DNA of 64,000 bases. Source: Arthrobacter hankyongi. GTDB lineage: Bacteria > Actinomycetota > Actinomycetes > Actinomycetales > Micrococcaceae. Of this stretch, positions 57,589 through 64,000 are shown in pieces (position 1 is the first letter of the stretch; each line of letters opens with the position of its first letter). Both the position numbers and the translations under genes were made by a program. Location of the stretch: the NCBI RefSeq assembly GCF_022012395.1, contig NZ_JAKLTQ010000001.1:310001-374000 (forward strand), read 5' to 3'. The notes beneath the pieces are model-generated. The model searched no databases, was not told where the DNA came from, and worked only from the letters and a program-made list of their open reading frames with translations.

Positions 57589-58314
57589 ATGGGAACGCTG
57601 GGAACACCGAGGAACATCGACCAGCTGTTGACTGCGCTGCGGCCGGACAGCTCCCCCAGCCTCGTCTGGTACGGCCCGGGCGGGGAACGGGTGGAATTGT
57701 CCGGCCGGGTCGTGGACAACTGGGTGGCCAAGACCGCCAATCTGCTCACCGAGGAATTCGATGCCGGGCCAGGCACCGTGGTGCGGCTGGAAATGCCGCC
57801 GCACTGGCGCAGCATCGTCTGGGCGCTGGCCACCTGGCAGGTCGGCGCCTGCCTCAGCATCGGCGGCAGCACCCCGGCCGACATCGTCGCCACCACCGAC
57901 CCGCTGCACCCGGCCGAGGACGCCTGGCCGGCACGGGCCCAGCTGGTGGCCGTGGCACCGGGCGCCCTGCAGCTGCGCTGGGACGGCGAACTGCCCGACG
58001 GCGTCATGGACTACGCCGCGGAAGTCAGGGCGTTTGCCGACTATTTTGCCGACCCGGCGGCCCTGGATCCGGCGGCCGCCGCACTGGAACATCCCGGCGG
58101 CACCATCAGCTTCGGCGAACTGCTGCCGCCGGCTGAAACCGGCGGAACCTCCGGCCCGAGGCATCTGCTGCTGCCGGCTGCCGCCGGGTGGACCACAGTC
58201 CTGGCCGAAACACTGGCCACCTGGCTCGCCTCCGGGACGGTGGTCCTGGTCCACCCCGAGGTGGAAGTGACCGCGCGGCTGCTCGAGAGCGAACGGATCG
58301 ACACACAGCTGTAG
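57589..58314 (+). CDS. TIGR03089 family protein
   Basis: A 241-residue actinobacterial protein related to the N-terminal part of AMP-binding enzymes (AKTANLLTEEFDAGPGTVVRLEMPPHWRS, written here only as a region at about residues 45-75). It is too short to be a ligase and has no ATP motif. The function is unknown. The ATG at 57589 follows AAGGAG and gives the usual family start. It is found next to LCP and envelope-sugar genes in this group of bacteria. Confidence 0.85.
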   Translation: MGTLGTPRNIDQLLTALRPDSSPSLVWYGPGGERVELSGRVVDNWVAKTANLLTEEFDAGPGTVVRLEMPPHWRSIVWALATWQVGACLSIGGSTPADIVATTDPLHPAEDAWPARAQLVAVAPGALQLRWDGELPDGVMDYAAEVRAFADYFADPAALDPAAAALEHPGGTISFGELLPPAETGGTSGPRHLLLPAAAGWTTVLAETLATWLASGTVVLVHPEVEVTARLLESERIDTQL

Positions 58315-58375
58315 CCGGTCCTGGCCGCCAGGTAAGGACTCCCCCGTCGCCGCGTACCGGCCGGGGCGGCGGGTA

Positions 58376-58912
58376 TCAGGGCTTCGCGCGCTCGGGAACA
58401 GCCGGTTGCGCCGCAGCGTCCCCGGCGGGCTCGAAGATGTCATGGTCCTGGGCGAACTCCGGCTCGGCGTCGAGCTCGGAGTTGAAGACCCAGAAACGGT
58501 ACGCGAAAAAGCGCACCACGGTGGCCAGGACCGTGCCGAAAATGCCGGCAAACAGCAGCAGGGCCGGGCTGCTGACCTCCAGCGGATACCGGGCGACCCA
58601 GACGCAGCCGGCGGAGATAACCATGCCGACCACGTTGATCAGGATAAACATCACAAGTTCGCGTACCGGATTGGGCTGGCGGCGGTGCCTGAAGGTCCAG
58701 TACCGGTTGGCGACCCAGGAGAAGATGGTGGCTACCGCGGCGGAGACGAACCGGCCCTTGACCACGCTTTCGGTCATCGGACCGTTGATCAGCCACCAGT
58801 ACAGGCCGTTGTCGATGATGAAGGCGAGGCCGCCCACGGTCCCGAACTTCGCCACCTCCCGCCAGAACAGGGAGACGAGCCCCTGGACGCGCTTGGTGAT
58901 CGTTGTGCTCAT
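58376..58912 (-). CDS. GtrA-family membrane protein
   Basis: A 178-residue protein with four membrane helices (about 18-38, 47-65, 80-100 and 110-130) and the family sequences FGTVGGLAFIIDNGLYWWL and NRYWTFRHRR. GtrA proteins are thought to carry lipid-linked sugars for surface glycan modification. I chose the ATG at 58912, 27 codons inside the longer frame, because the hydrophobic family domain starts soon after it. It converges on the TIGR03089 gene. Confidence 0.9.
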   Translation of the reverse strand: MSTTITKRVQGLVSLFWREVAKFGTVGGLAFIIDNGLYWWLINGPMTESVVKGRFVSAAVATIFSWVANRYWTFRHRRQPNPVRELVMFILINVVGMVISAGCVWVARYPLEVSSPALLLFAGIFGTVLATVVRFFAYRFWVFNSELDAEPEFAQDHDIFEPAGDAAAQPAVPERAKP

Positions 58913-59106
58913 ATACCGGTGGTTCCCTTTCTCAGCCGGATGACCCTGCCGTTTCCGCTCCGTGTGTCCGCTCAACGGCTGGCCGCGGACCAATAGTTCG
59001 CCGGGTCAACAGCCCATTCTAGATGTCCTAGCTGTGAGTTTCCTCGGACGGTGCCGCCTCCGCCCGGCCGCAGAGTGCGCCTGCACATGGCCGCCGGCAC
59101 GTTCGG

Positions 59107-59112
59107 TAACCT
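59107..59112 (+). promoter_or_regulatory. TAACCT -10 box, leaderless purK
   Basis: TAACCT ends seven bases before the GTG at 59120; no Shine-Dalgarno is present. Confidence 0.55.
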
Positions 59113-59119
59113 TGATTGT

Positions 59120-60307
59120 GTGACTTTCCCAGTAATCGGCGTTGTCGGCGGCGGCCAGCTCGCCCGCATGATGGCGCCCAGCGCCGTCGCCCTTGGTTTC
59201 GAACTCCGCGTCCTGGCGGAGTCATCCGACGTCTCCGCGGTCAAGGCCGTGTCCCGGGCACCGGTGGGCGACTACCGTGATTTGTCCACCCTCCGCGCGT
59301 TCGCCGAGGGCCTGGACGTCATGACCTTCGACCATGAGCACGTCCCGACCAAGCACCTGCACACCCTGATCGACGAGGGCATCAACGTGCAGCCGCACCC
59401 GGGCGCCCTGGTCTTCGCCCAGGACAAGCTCCGGATGCGCGAGGCCGTCGAACGGCTCGGCCTGCCCAATCCCGCCTGGGCGGCGGTGTCCACCGTCGAC
59501 GAACTGGTGGCCTTCGGGGACAAGATCGGCTGGCCCGTGGTGCTCAAGACCCCCCGCGGGGGCTACGACGGCAAGGGCGTGCGCATGATCGACGACGCCG
59601 CGGCGGCCGCAGCGTCCGCCGACTGGTTCACCGGCACCCCGCTGCTGGCCGAAGACAAGGTGGAGTTCAGCCGCGAGCTCTCCGCCCTGGTGGCCCGCCG
59701 CCCGTCCGGCGAAGCCAAGGCCTGGCCGGTGGTGCACACCATCCAGGTCCGGGGCGTCTGCGACGAGGTCATCGCCCCGGCCCAGGAACTGCCGGAGCAG
59801 GTGGCTGCAGCGGCCCAGCAGGCCGCCCTGCGCCTGGCCGAGGAGCTGGGCGTCACCGGCGTCATGGCCGCCGAACTGTTCGAGACCCCCGGCACCGGCG
59901 AGGGTTTCGTGGTCAACGAACTGGCCATGCGCCCGCACAACACCGGACACTGGACCATGGACGGATCCGTGACCAGCCAGTTCGAGCAGCACCTGCGTGC
60001 CGTGCTGGACCTGCCGCTGGGCGATACCTCGGTGCTCGGCGGCGCCGTCGTCATGAAGAACTATCTGGGCGGGGAGAACACGGACCTGTTCGGCGCCTAT
60101 CCGCAGGCGCTGGCGGCCGACCCCGGCGTCAAGCTGCATGGTTACGGCAAATCGGTGCGGCCGGGCCGTAAGATCGGCCACGTGAACGTGGTGGGGGCCG
60201 CGGCCGACATCCCGGACCTGCGCCGGCGGGCCGGCCGGGTGGCCTCGATCATCCGCGACGGCGTCGACCCGGTTGACGTCAATCCTGCTGAAGGAGACCA
60301 GCAATGA
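59120..60307 (+). CDS. purK: 5-(carboxyamino)imidazole ribonucleotide synthase
   Basis: A 395-residue ATP-grasp enzyme that uses ATP and bicarbonate to convert AIR to N5-CAIR in purine synthesis. It has [12 protein letters not shown] at the N-terminus, [13 protein letters not shown] in the ATP-grasp loop and [13 protein letters not shown] in the active site. The GTG at 59120 begins the family sequence [11 protein letters not shown]. Its TGA overlaps the ATG of purE, so the two successive enzymes are coupled. Confidence 0.96.
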   Translation: MTFPVIGVVGGGQLARMMAPSAVALGFELRVLAESSDVSAVKAVSRAPVGDYRDLSTLRAFAEGLDVMTFDHEHVPTKHLHTLIDEGINVQPHPGALVFAQDKLRMREAVERLGLPNPAWAAVSTVDELVAFGDKIGWPVVLKTPRGGYDGKGVRMIDDAAAAAASADWFTGTPLLAEDKVEFSRELSALVARRPSGEAKAWPVVHTIQVRGVCDEVIAPAQELPEQVAAAAQQAALRLAEELGVTGVMAAELFETPGTGEGFVVNELAMRPHNTGHWTMDGSVTSQFEQHLRAVLDLPLGDTSVLGGAVVMKNYLGGENTDLFGAYPQALAADPGVKLHGYGKSVRPGRKIGHVNVVGAAADIPDLRRRAGRVASIIRDGVDPVDVNPAEGDQQ

Positions 60308-60822
60308 GCAGCCAGCCACTTGTCGGCGTCGTGATGGGTTCGGATTCGGACTGGCCCGTCATGGAGGCCGCGGCACAGGCCCTGGCCGAATTCGGCATCC
60401 CCTACGAGGCCGATGTCGTTTCGGCCCACCGCATGCCCGAGGACATGATCCGCTACGGCAAGGAAGCCCATACCCGCGGGCTGCGGGCCATCATCGCCGG
60501 CGCCGGCGGTGCCGCGCACCTGCCGGGCATGCTGGCCGCCGTCACGCCGCTGCCGGTGATCGGCGTCCCGGTGCCGCTGAAGACCCTGGACGGGATGGAT
60601 TCCCTGCTCTCCATCGTGCAGATGCCTGCCGGCGTGCCGGTGGCTACCGTCTCGATCGGCGGGGCCCGGAATGCCGGGCTGCTGGCGGTACGGATGCTGG
60701 CGGCCGGCACCGACGAACTGGCCGGACGCCTGCAGCCTCAGCTGCTCGAGTTCGCCGGCGCGCTGCGGCAAAGTGCCTACGACAAGGGCGCCGCCCTGCG
60801 CAGCCGCGCCGGCGGGTCCTGA
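60304..60822 (+). CDS. purE: N5-CAIR mutase
   Basis: A 172-residue enzyme that rearranges N5-CAIR to CAIR. It has the signature [12 protein letters not shown], the catalytic-loop SAHRMPEDM and [15 protein letters not shown]. The start overlaps the purK stop (ATGA). The LCP gene begins three bases after its stop, so purine and envelope genes appear to share a transcript, as often seen in Micrococcaceae. Confidence 0.97.
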   Translation: MSSQPLVGVVMGSDSDWPVMEAAAQALAEFGIPYEADVVSAHRMPEDMIRYGKEAHTRGLRAIIAGAGGAAHLPGMLAAVTPLPVIGVPVPLKTLDGMDSLLSIVQMPAGVPVATVSIGGARNAGLLAVRMLAAGTDELAGRLQPQLLEFAGALRQSAYDKGAALRSRAGGS

Positions 60823-60825
60823 TCG

Positions 60826-62430
60826 ATGGCCGGGCACCTGCGGGAGCGCAGCCGCGGCGGGTCTTCCGGGTATCCCGGGATGGTGGACCCGGTCCGCAAT
60901 CCGCAGAGCGCGCCGGCCCCGGTGCGGACCAAGCGGGCGTTCCTGCTGCTGCTGCTGACCCTGGTCATCCCGGGCAGCGCGCAGCTGGTGGCGGGCGACC
61001 GCAGGCTCGGGCGTAAGGCCCTGCGCGTGACCTTCGTGCTCTGGGCGGTGGTCCTGCTGGCCATCGTGGTGGCCCTGGTGGACGGTCCGGCACTGGTCAG
61101 CATCGCCACGAACCCGTGGGGTTCGCTGCTGCTGATGGCCGCCATGGTGGCGCTGGCCCTGTTCTGGGCGTTCCTGTTCCTGAACACGCTGCGCCTCATC
61201 CGGCCCCGGCTGCTGGCCCCGGGCATGCGGCCGATCCTGGGCGTCAGTCTGGCGGCCCTGATGCTGGCCACCTCCGGCAGCCTGGGCTACGGGGCCTACC
61301 TGCTCAATGTCGGGCGCAACGCGCTGGGCAGCATCTTCGCCTCCGGCCCCGCCTTCGCCCCGGCGGACGGCCGCTACAACTTCCTGCTCATGGGCGGCGA
61401 CGCCGGTGCCGGACGCATCGGCCTGCGCCCGGACAGTATCTCGGTCCTCAGCGTGGACGCCAAGACCGGGCACACGGTCACCTTCAGCATCCCGCGCAAC
61501 TTCCAGAACGCCCAGTTCCCGGACGACTCGCCGATGAAGCAGGTCTACCCGCAGGGCTTCAACTGCGGCGACGAGTGCATCATCAACGCGCTGTACATGG
61601 ACGTGACCAACAACCACGCGGACCTGTACCCCGATGCCAAGGATCCCGGCGCCGAGGCCATGAAGGACGCCGTCAGCGGCACCCTCGGCATCGACATCCA
61701 GGCATACGCCCTGGTGGACATGGGCGGGTTCGAGAAGCTCATCGACGCGATGGGCGGGATCACGATCAAGGCCGGCAACTGGGTACCCATCTCCAACCGG
61801 TCCATCCCGGGCACCAACCTGCATTACCCGCCCAAGGACTGGATTGCCCCGGGCGTGCAGAAACTGGACGGCTACCATGCCCTCTGGTACGGACGCTCCC
61901 GCGAATTCGCCACCGACTATGACCGGATCCAGCGCCAGCAGTGCGTGCAGAAGGCCATGATCAAGCAGTTGGATCCGGGTACCGTGCTGACCCGTTTCCA
62001 GGCCCTGGCCGAGGCCGGCGAGCAGGTGGTGGAGTCCGACATCCCCGCCGGCCAGCTCGGCAGCTTCGTCTCGCTCGCTGCCAAGGCCAAGGGCCAGGAG
62101 GTGGACCGGCTGACCATCGGACCGCCGGACTTCGGCACCGCGGCGGACAATTTCGTCACCTACCCGGACTTTGACCGGATCCACCAGCGGGTTCAGGCAA
62201 TGTTCACCTCGGCAGGGAAGACTGGCACGGAATCCCCGTCCGGGGCCGCGCCCGAGGACCGTTCCGGGCTTGCCGGCGGGGCCTTCTCGAGGGCATCTGC
62301 GGTGCGGCCGGCCATGGTCCGCCAGGAACCGCCGATCACCAAGGAATACCTGCAGCAGCTGGCCGAAGCCGGCGACGTCGACACGCTCGGCGCGCTGCTG
62401 GCCGACAACGGCAAGTGCTCGGTGCCCTGA
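60826..62430 (+). CDS. LCP (LytR-CpsA-Psr) family cell-wall ligase
   Basis: A 534-residue protein with N-terminal membrane helices (about 36-55, 63-83, 93-115 and 130-150) and an extracellular LCP domain. Family features are FLLMGGDAGAGRIGLRPDS, FSIPRNFQN, MGGITI and GYHALWYGRSREFATDYDR. LCP enzymes transfer glycopolymers from a polyprenyl-phosphate carrier to peptidoglycan. The three extra helices before the usual single anchor are notable. It begins three bases after purE. Confidence 0.93.
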   Translation: MAGHLRERSRGGSSGYPGMVDPVRNPQSAPAPVRTKRAFLLLLLTLVIPGSAQLVAGDRRLGRKALRVTFVLWAVVLLAIVVALVDGPALVSIATNPWGSLLLMAAMVALALFWAFLFLNTLRLIRPRLLAPGMRPILGVSLAALMLATSGSLGYGAYLLNVGRNALGSIFASGPAFAPADGRYNFLLMGGDAGAGRIGLRPDSISVLSVDAKTGHTVTFSIPRNFQNAQFPDDSPMKQVYPQGFNCGDECIINALYMDVTNNHADLYPDAKDPGAEAMKDAVSGTLGIDIQAYALVDMGGFEKLIDAMGGITIKAGNWVPISNRSIPGTNLHYPPKDWIAPGVQKLDGYHALWYGRSREFATDYDRIQRQQCVQKAMIKQLDPGTVLTRFQALAEAGEQVVESDIPAGQLGSFVSLAAKAKGQEVDRLTIGPPDFGTAADNFVTYPDFDRIHQRVQAMFTSAGKTGTESPSGAAPEDRSGLAGGAFSRASAVRPAMVRQEPPITKEYLQQLAEAGDVDTLGALLADNGKCSVP

Positions 62431-62489
62431 CGGTTGGGGCGCTCCCGCAGTGTCGGCTCCGGACGACCACACGATAGACAAGGCGGACT

Positions 62490-63743
62490 ATGTACCGGTT
62501 GAAGAATGTCCTGCGCCCCTATGCCTGGGGCTCGGCAACGGCGATGGCGGAGCTGTTCGGGCGCCAGCCGTCCGGCGGCCCGGAAGCCGAACTGTGGATC
62601 GGCGCCCACCCCGATTCGCCGTCGTCGGTGCTGCTGCCCGGCGGCACGGCACAGCCGCTGGACGCCTTCATCGCCGACCAGCCGGACTTCGCCCTCGGCG
62701 GCGAATCGATTCGGCGCTTCGGCGCCCGGCTGCCCTTCCTGGCCAAGGTGCTCGCGGCCGACTCCGCACTGTCCCTGCAGGTGCACCCCAGCCAGGAACA
62801 GGCCCGGGCCGGCTACGCCGCCGAAAACGCGGCGCAGATTCCGGTCAGCGATCCGGCGCGCAGCTACAAGGACGAAAACCACAAGCCGGAGATGATCTAC
62901 GCGCTGACCAGCTTCGAGGCCCTGTGCGGTTTCCGCCAGCCCCGGGATGCCGCGCGGCTGTTCACCGGCCTGCGCGGCAAGCTCGCCGCCGCCGGCGCCG
63001 ACACCGCATTGCTGGACCGGGTGGTCGCCGCGCTGCAGCAGCCGGACGGCAGCGCCGGGCTGCGCACGGCCTTCGTGGCCCTGCTCGAAGGCGGCGCCGA
63101 GTCGGCCGCGCTGGTGGACGCCACGGCCGAGCTGCTCGCCGGCATGGCCCCGGGCCGGCTGGGGCCGGATTTCACCACCGTGGCGTGGCTGGCCGAACTC
63201 TACCCGCAGGATCCGGGCACCCTGATCTCGCTGCTGCTCAACCGGGTCACCCTCGAACCGGGCCAGGCGCTGTGCCTGCCGGCCGGCCAGATCCACGCCT
63301 ACCTGCGCGGGCTCGGCGTGGAGGTGATGGCTTCCTCGGACAACGTGCTGCGCTGCGGGCTGACCCCCAAGCATGTCGACATCGCCGAGCTGGTCAGGAT
63401 CTGCGACTTCTCCCCGCTCGGGCCACCGCTCGTCGAAGCCACGGGCACCGAAGCCGGCCAGGAACTGTACTGCCCGCCCTTCGCCGAATTCCAACTGCAG
63501 CGCATCGAACTGCGGGACGGGGACGAACCGGTACCCTTGGACCAGCACGGTCCCGCAGTAGTCCTGGCTGTCGCCGGCAGCGCCCGGCTGGATTCCCCGC
63601 GCGCGGACCTGGCCCTGCGGCCCGGGGACTCGGCCTTCATCCCGGACTCCGAACAGCCGGTGCTGGCCCACCCGGTCCCGGGCAGCCAGGACACCGCCGT
63701 GCTGTTCGCCGTCACCACGTCCGGCCACGCCGGCAGCAACTGA
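62490..63743 (+). CDS. manA: Mannose-6-phosphate isomerase, class I
   Basis: A 417-residue zinc enzyme that interconverts fructose-6-phosphate and mannose-6-phosphate, feeding GDP-mannose and mannosylated envelope polymers. Zinc-site residues are in LQVHPSQEQA, DENHKPEM and PAGQIHAYLRG, with LRCGLTPKHVD later. The ATG follows AAGGCGG. It supplies mannose for the PMT pathway and for glycans assembled by the neighbouring genes. Confidence 0.95.
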   Translation: MYRLKNVLRPYAWGSATAMAELFGRQPSGGPEAELWIGAHPDSPSSVLLPGGTAQPLDAFIADQPDFALGGESIRRFGARLPFLAKVLAADSALSLQVHPSQEQARAGYAAENAAQIPVSDPARSYKDENHKPEMIYALTSFEALCGFRQPRDAARLFTGLRGKLAAAGADTALLDRVVAALQQPDGSAGLRTAFVALLEGGAESAALVDATAELLAGMAPGRLGPDFTTVAWLAELYPQDPGTLISLLLNRVTLEPGQALCLPAGQIHAYLRGLGVEVMASSDNVLRCGLTPKHVDIAELVRICDFSPLGPPLVEATGTEAGQELYCPPFAEFQLQRIELRDGDEPVPLDQHGPAVVLAVAGSARLDSPRADLALRPGDSAFIPDSEQPVLAHPVPGSQDTAVLFAVTTSGHAGSN

Positions 63744-63763
63744 ACACCAACGGAAGAGAGTAC

Positions 63764-64000
63764 ATGTCCGCCTCCATCCTGCAGTCCGCCCCGTGGGCCG
63801 AATTCCAGCGCAGGCTGGGAAAACAGGTCTTCGAACGAAGCGGCGAAGGCTGGAACTTCCTGGCCATCCGCGAAAAGACCCCGCTGGGTTCCTTCCTGTA
63901 CACCCCCTACGGGCCCGTGGCCCAAAACCCGGCAGCCTTCGCCCGGGCCCTGGAAGCGCTGCGTTCCCTGGCCAAGGCCGAAGGCACGCACTACGTCCGG
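63764..64000 (+). CDS. FemABX-type aminoacyltransferase (partial, runs off the window)
   Basis: The first 79 codons of a gene cut by the window end. The start SASILQSAPWAEFQRRLGKQ and the later GSFLYTPYGPV resemble FemA/FemX/MurM-type lipid II aminoacyltransferases, which add amino acids to the peptidoglycan cross-bridge. The ATG is preceded by GGAAGAGAG and lies 20 bases after manA. The rest of the protein is not visible, so the assignment is provisional. Confidence 0.75.
   Translation, partial: MSASILQSAPWAEFQRRLGKQVFERSGEGWNFLAIREKTPLGSFLYTPYGPVAQNPAAFARALEALRSLAKAEGTHYVR

Overview
The window is high-GC DNA from an actinobacterium, most likely a Micrococcaceae member close to Arthrobacter. 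This rests on the gene content (WhiB, RpfB, protein O-mannosyltransferase, DUF3499, DUF5719, TIGR03089, SpoIIM in a probable non-sporeformer), the frequent GTG starts, and many genes whose start codon lies 6-8 bases after a TAnnnT box, as in leaderless actinobacterial transcripts. About 49 protein genes are supported. I saw no tRNA, rRNA, CRISPR array, insertion sequence or prophage.

Layout. 1-7.2 kb: a minus-strand envelope operon (lipoprotein, flippase-like membrane protein, very large secreted LamG/PKD protein). 7.2-12.5 kb: signalling genes. These are a GGDEF/EAL protein overlapping a STAS-like gene, a Rap-like TPR protein divergent from an unlisted 51-codon secreted peptide gene, and a soluble REC-GAF-histidine kinase. 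12.9-14.5 kb: an SDR-like oxidoreductase and a TetR regulator with a palindromic operator. 14.9-20.8 kb: a polyol catabolic operon (dehydrogenase, sugar ABC transporter, FGGY kinase). 20.9-22 kb: FMN reductase divergent from a MarR regulator, with paired operators between them.

22-28.3 kb: ABC-F protein, ispE, rsmA, rpfB and tatD, a conserved actinobacterial housekeeping block. 28.4-33.3 kb: moxR-DUF58-transglutaminase operon. 33.3-39.4 kb: succinate-semialdehyde dehydrogenase, rsmI, PMT and an acyl-CoA ligase. 39.5-42.2 kb: a rifampin phosphotransferase-like enzyme. 42.2-46.5 kb: DUF1461 protein, SpoIIM, RDD protein and an aminotransferase. 46.7-49.5 kb: ahcY, Trm112, DUF3499 and a metallopeptidase-family protein. 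49.6-50.9 kb: an FAD monooxygenase.

51-64 kb is an envelope-glycan block: whiB, a giant GT2 membrane glycosyltransferase, DUF5719, TIGR03089, gtrA, purK-purE, an LCP ligase, manA and the start of a FemABX-type gene. WhiB and GT2 are joined by a TAATT junction that suggests an ATT start codon.

The most interesting candidates are the TPR/peptide pair at 9.3-10.8 kb, which looks like a peptide-pheromone system, and three dispersed long hairpin repeats whose arms differ between copies but remain perfectly paired.
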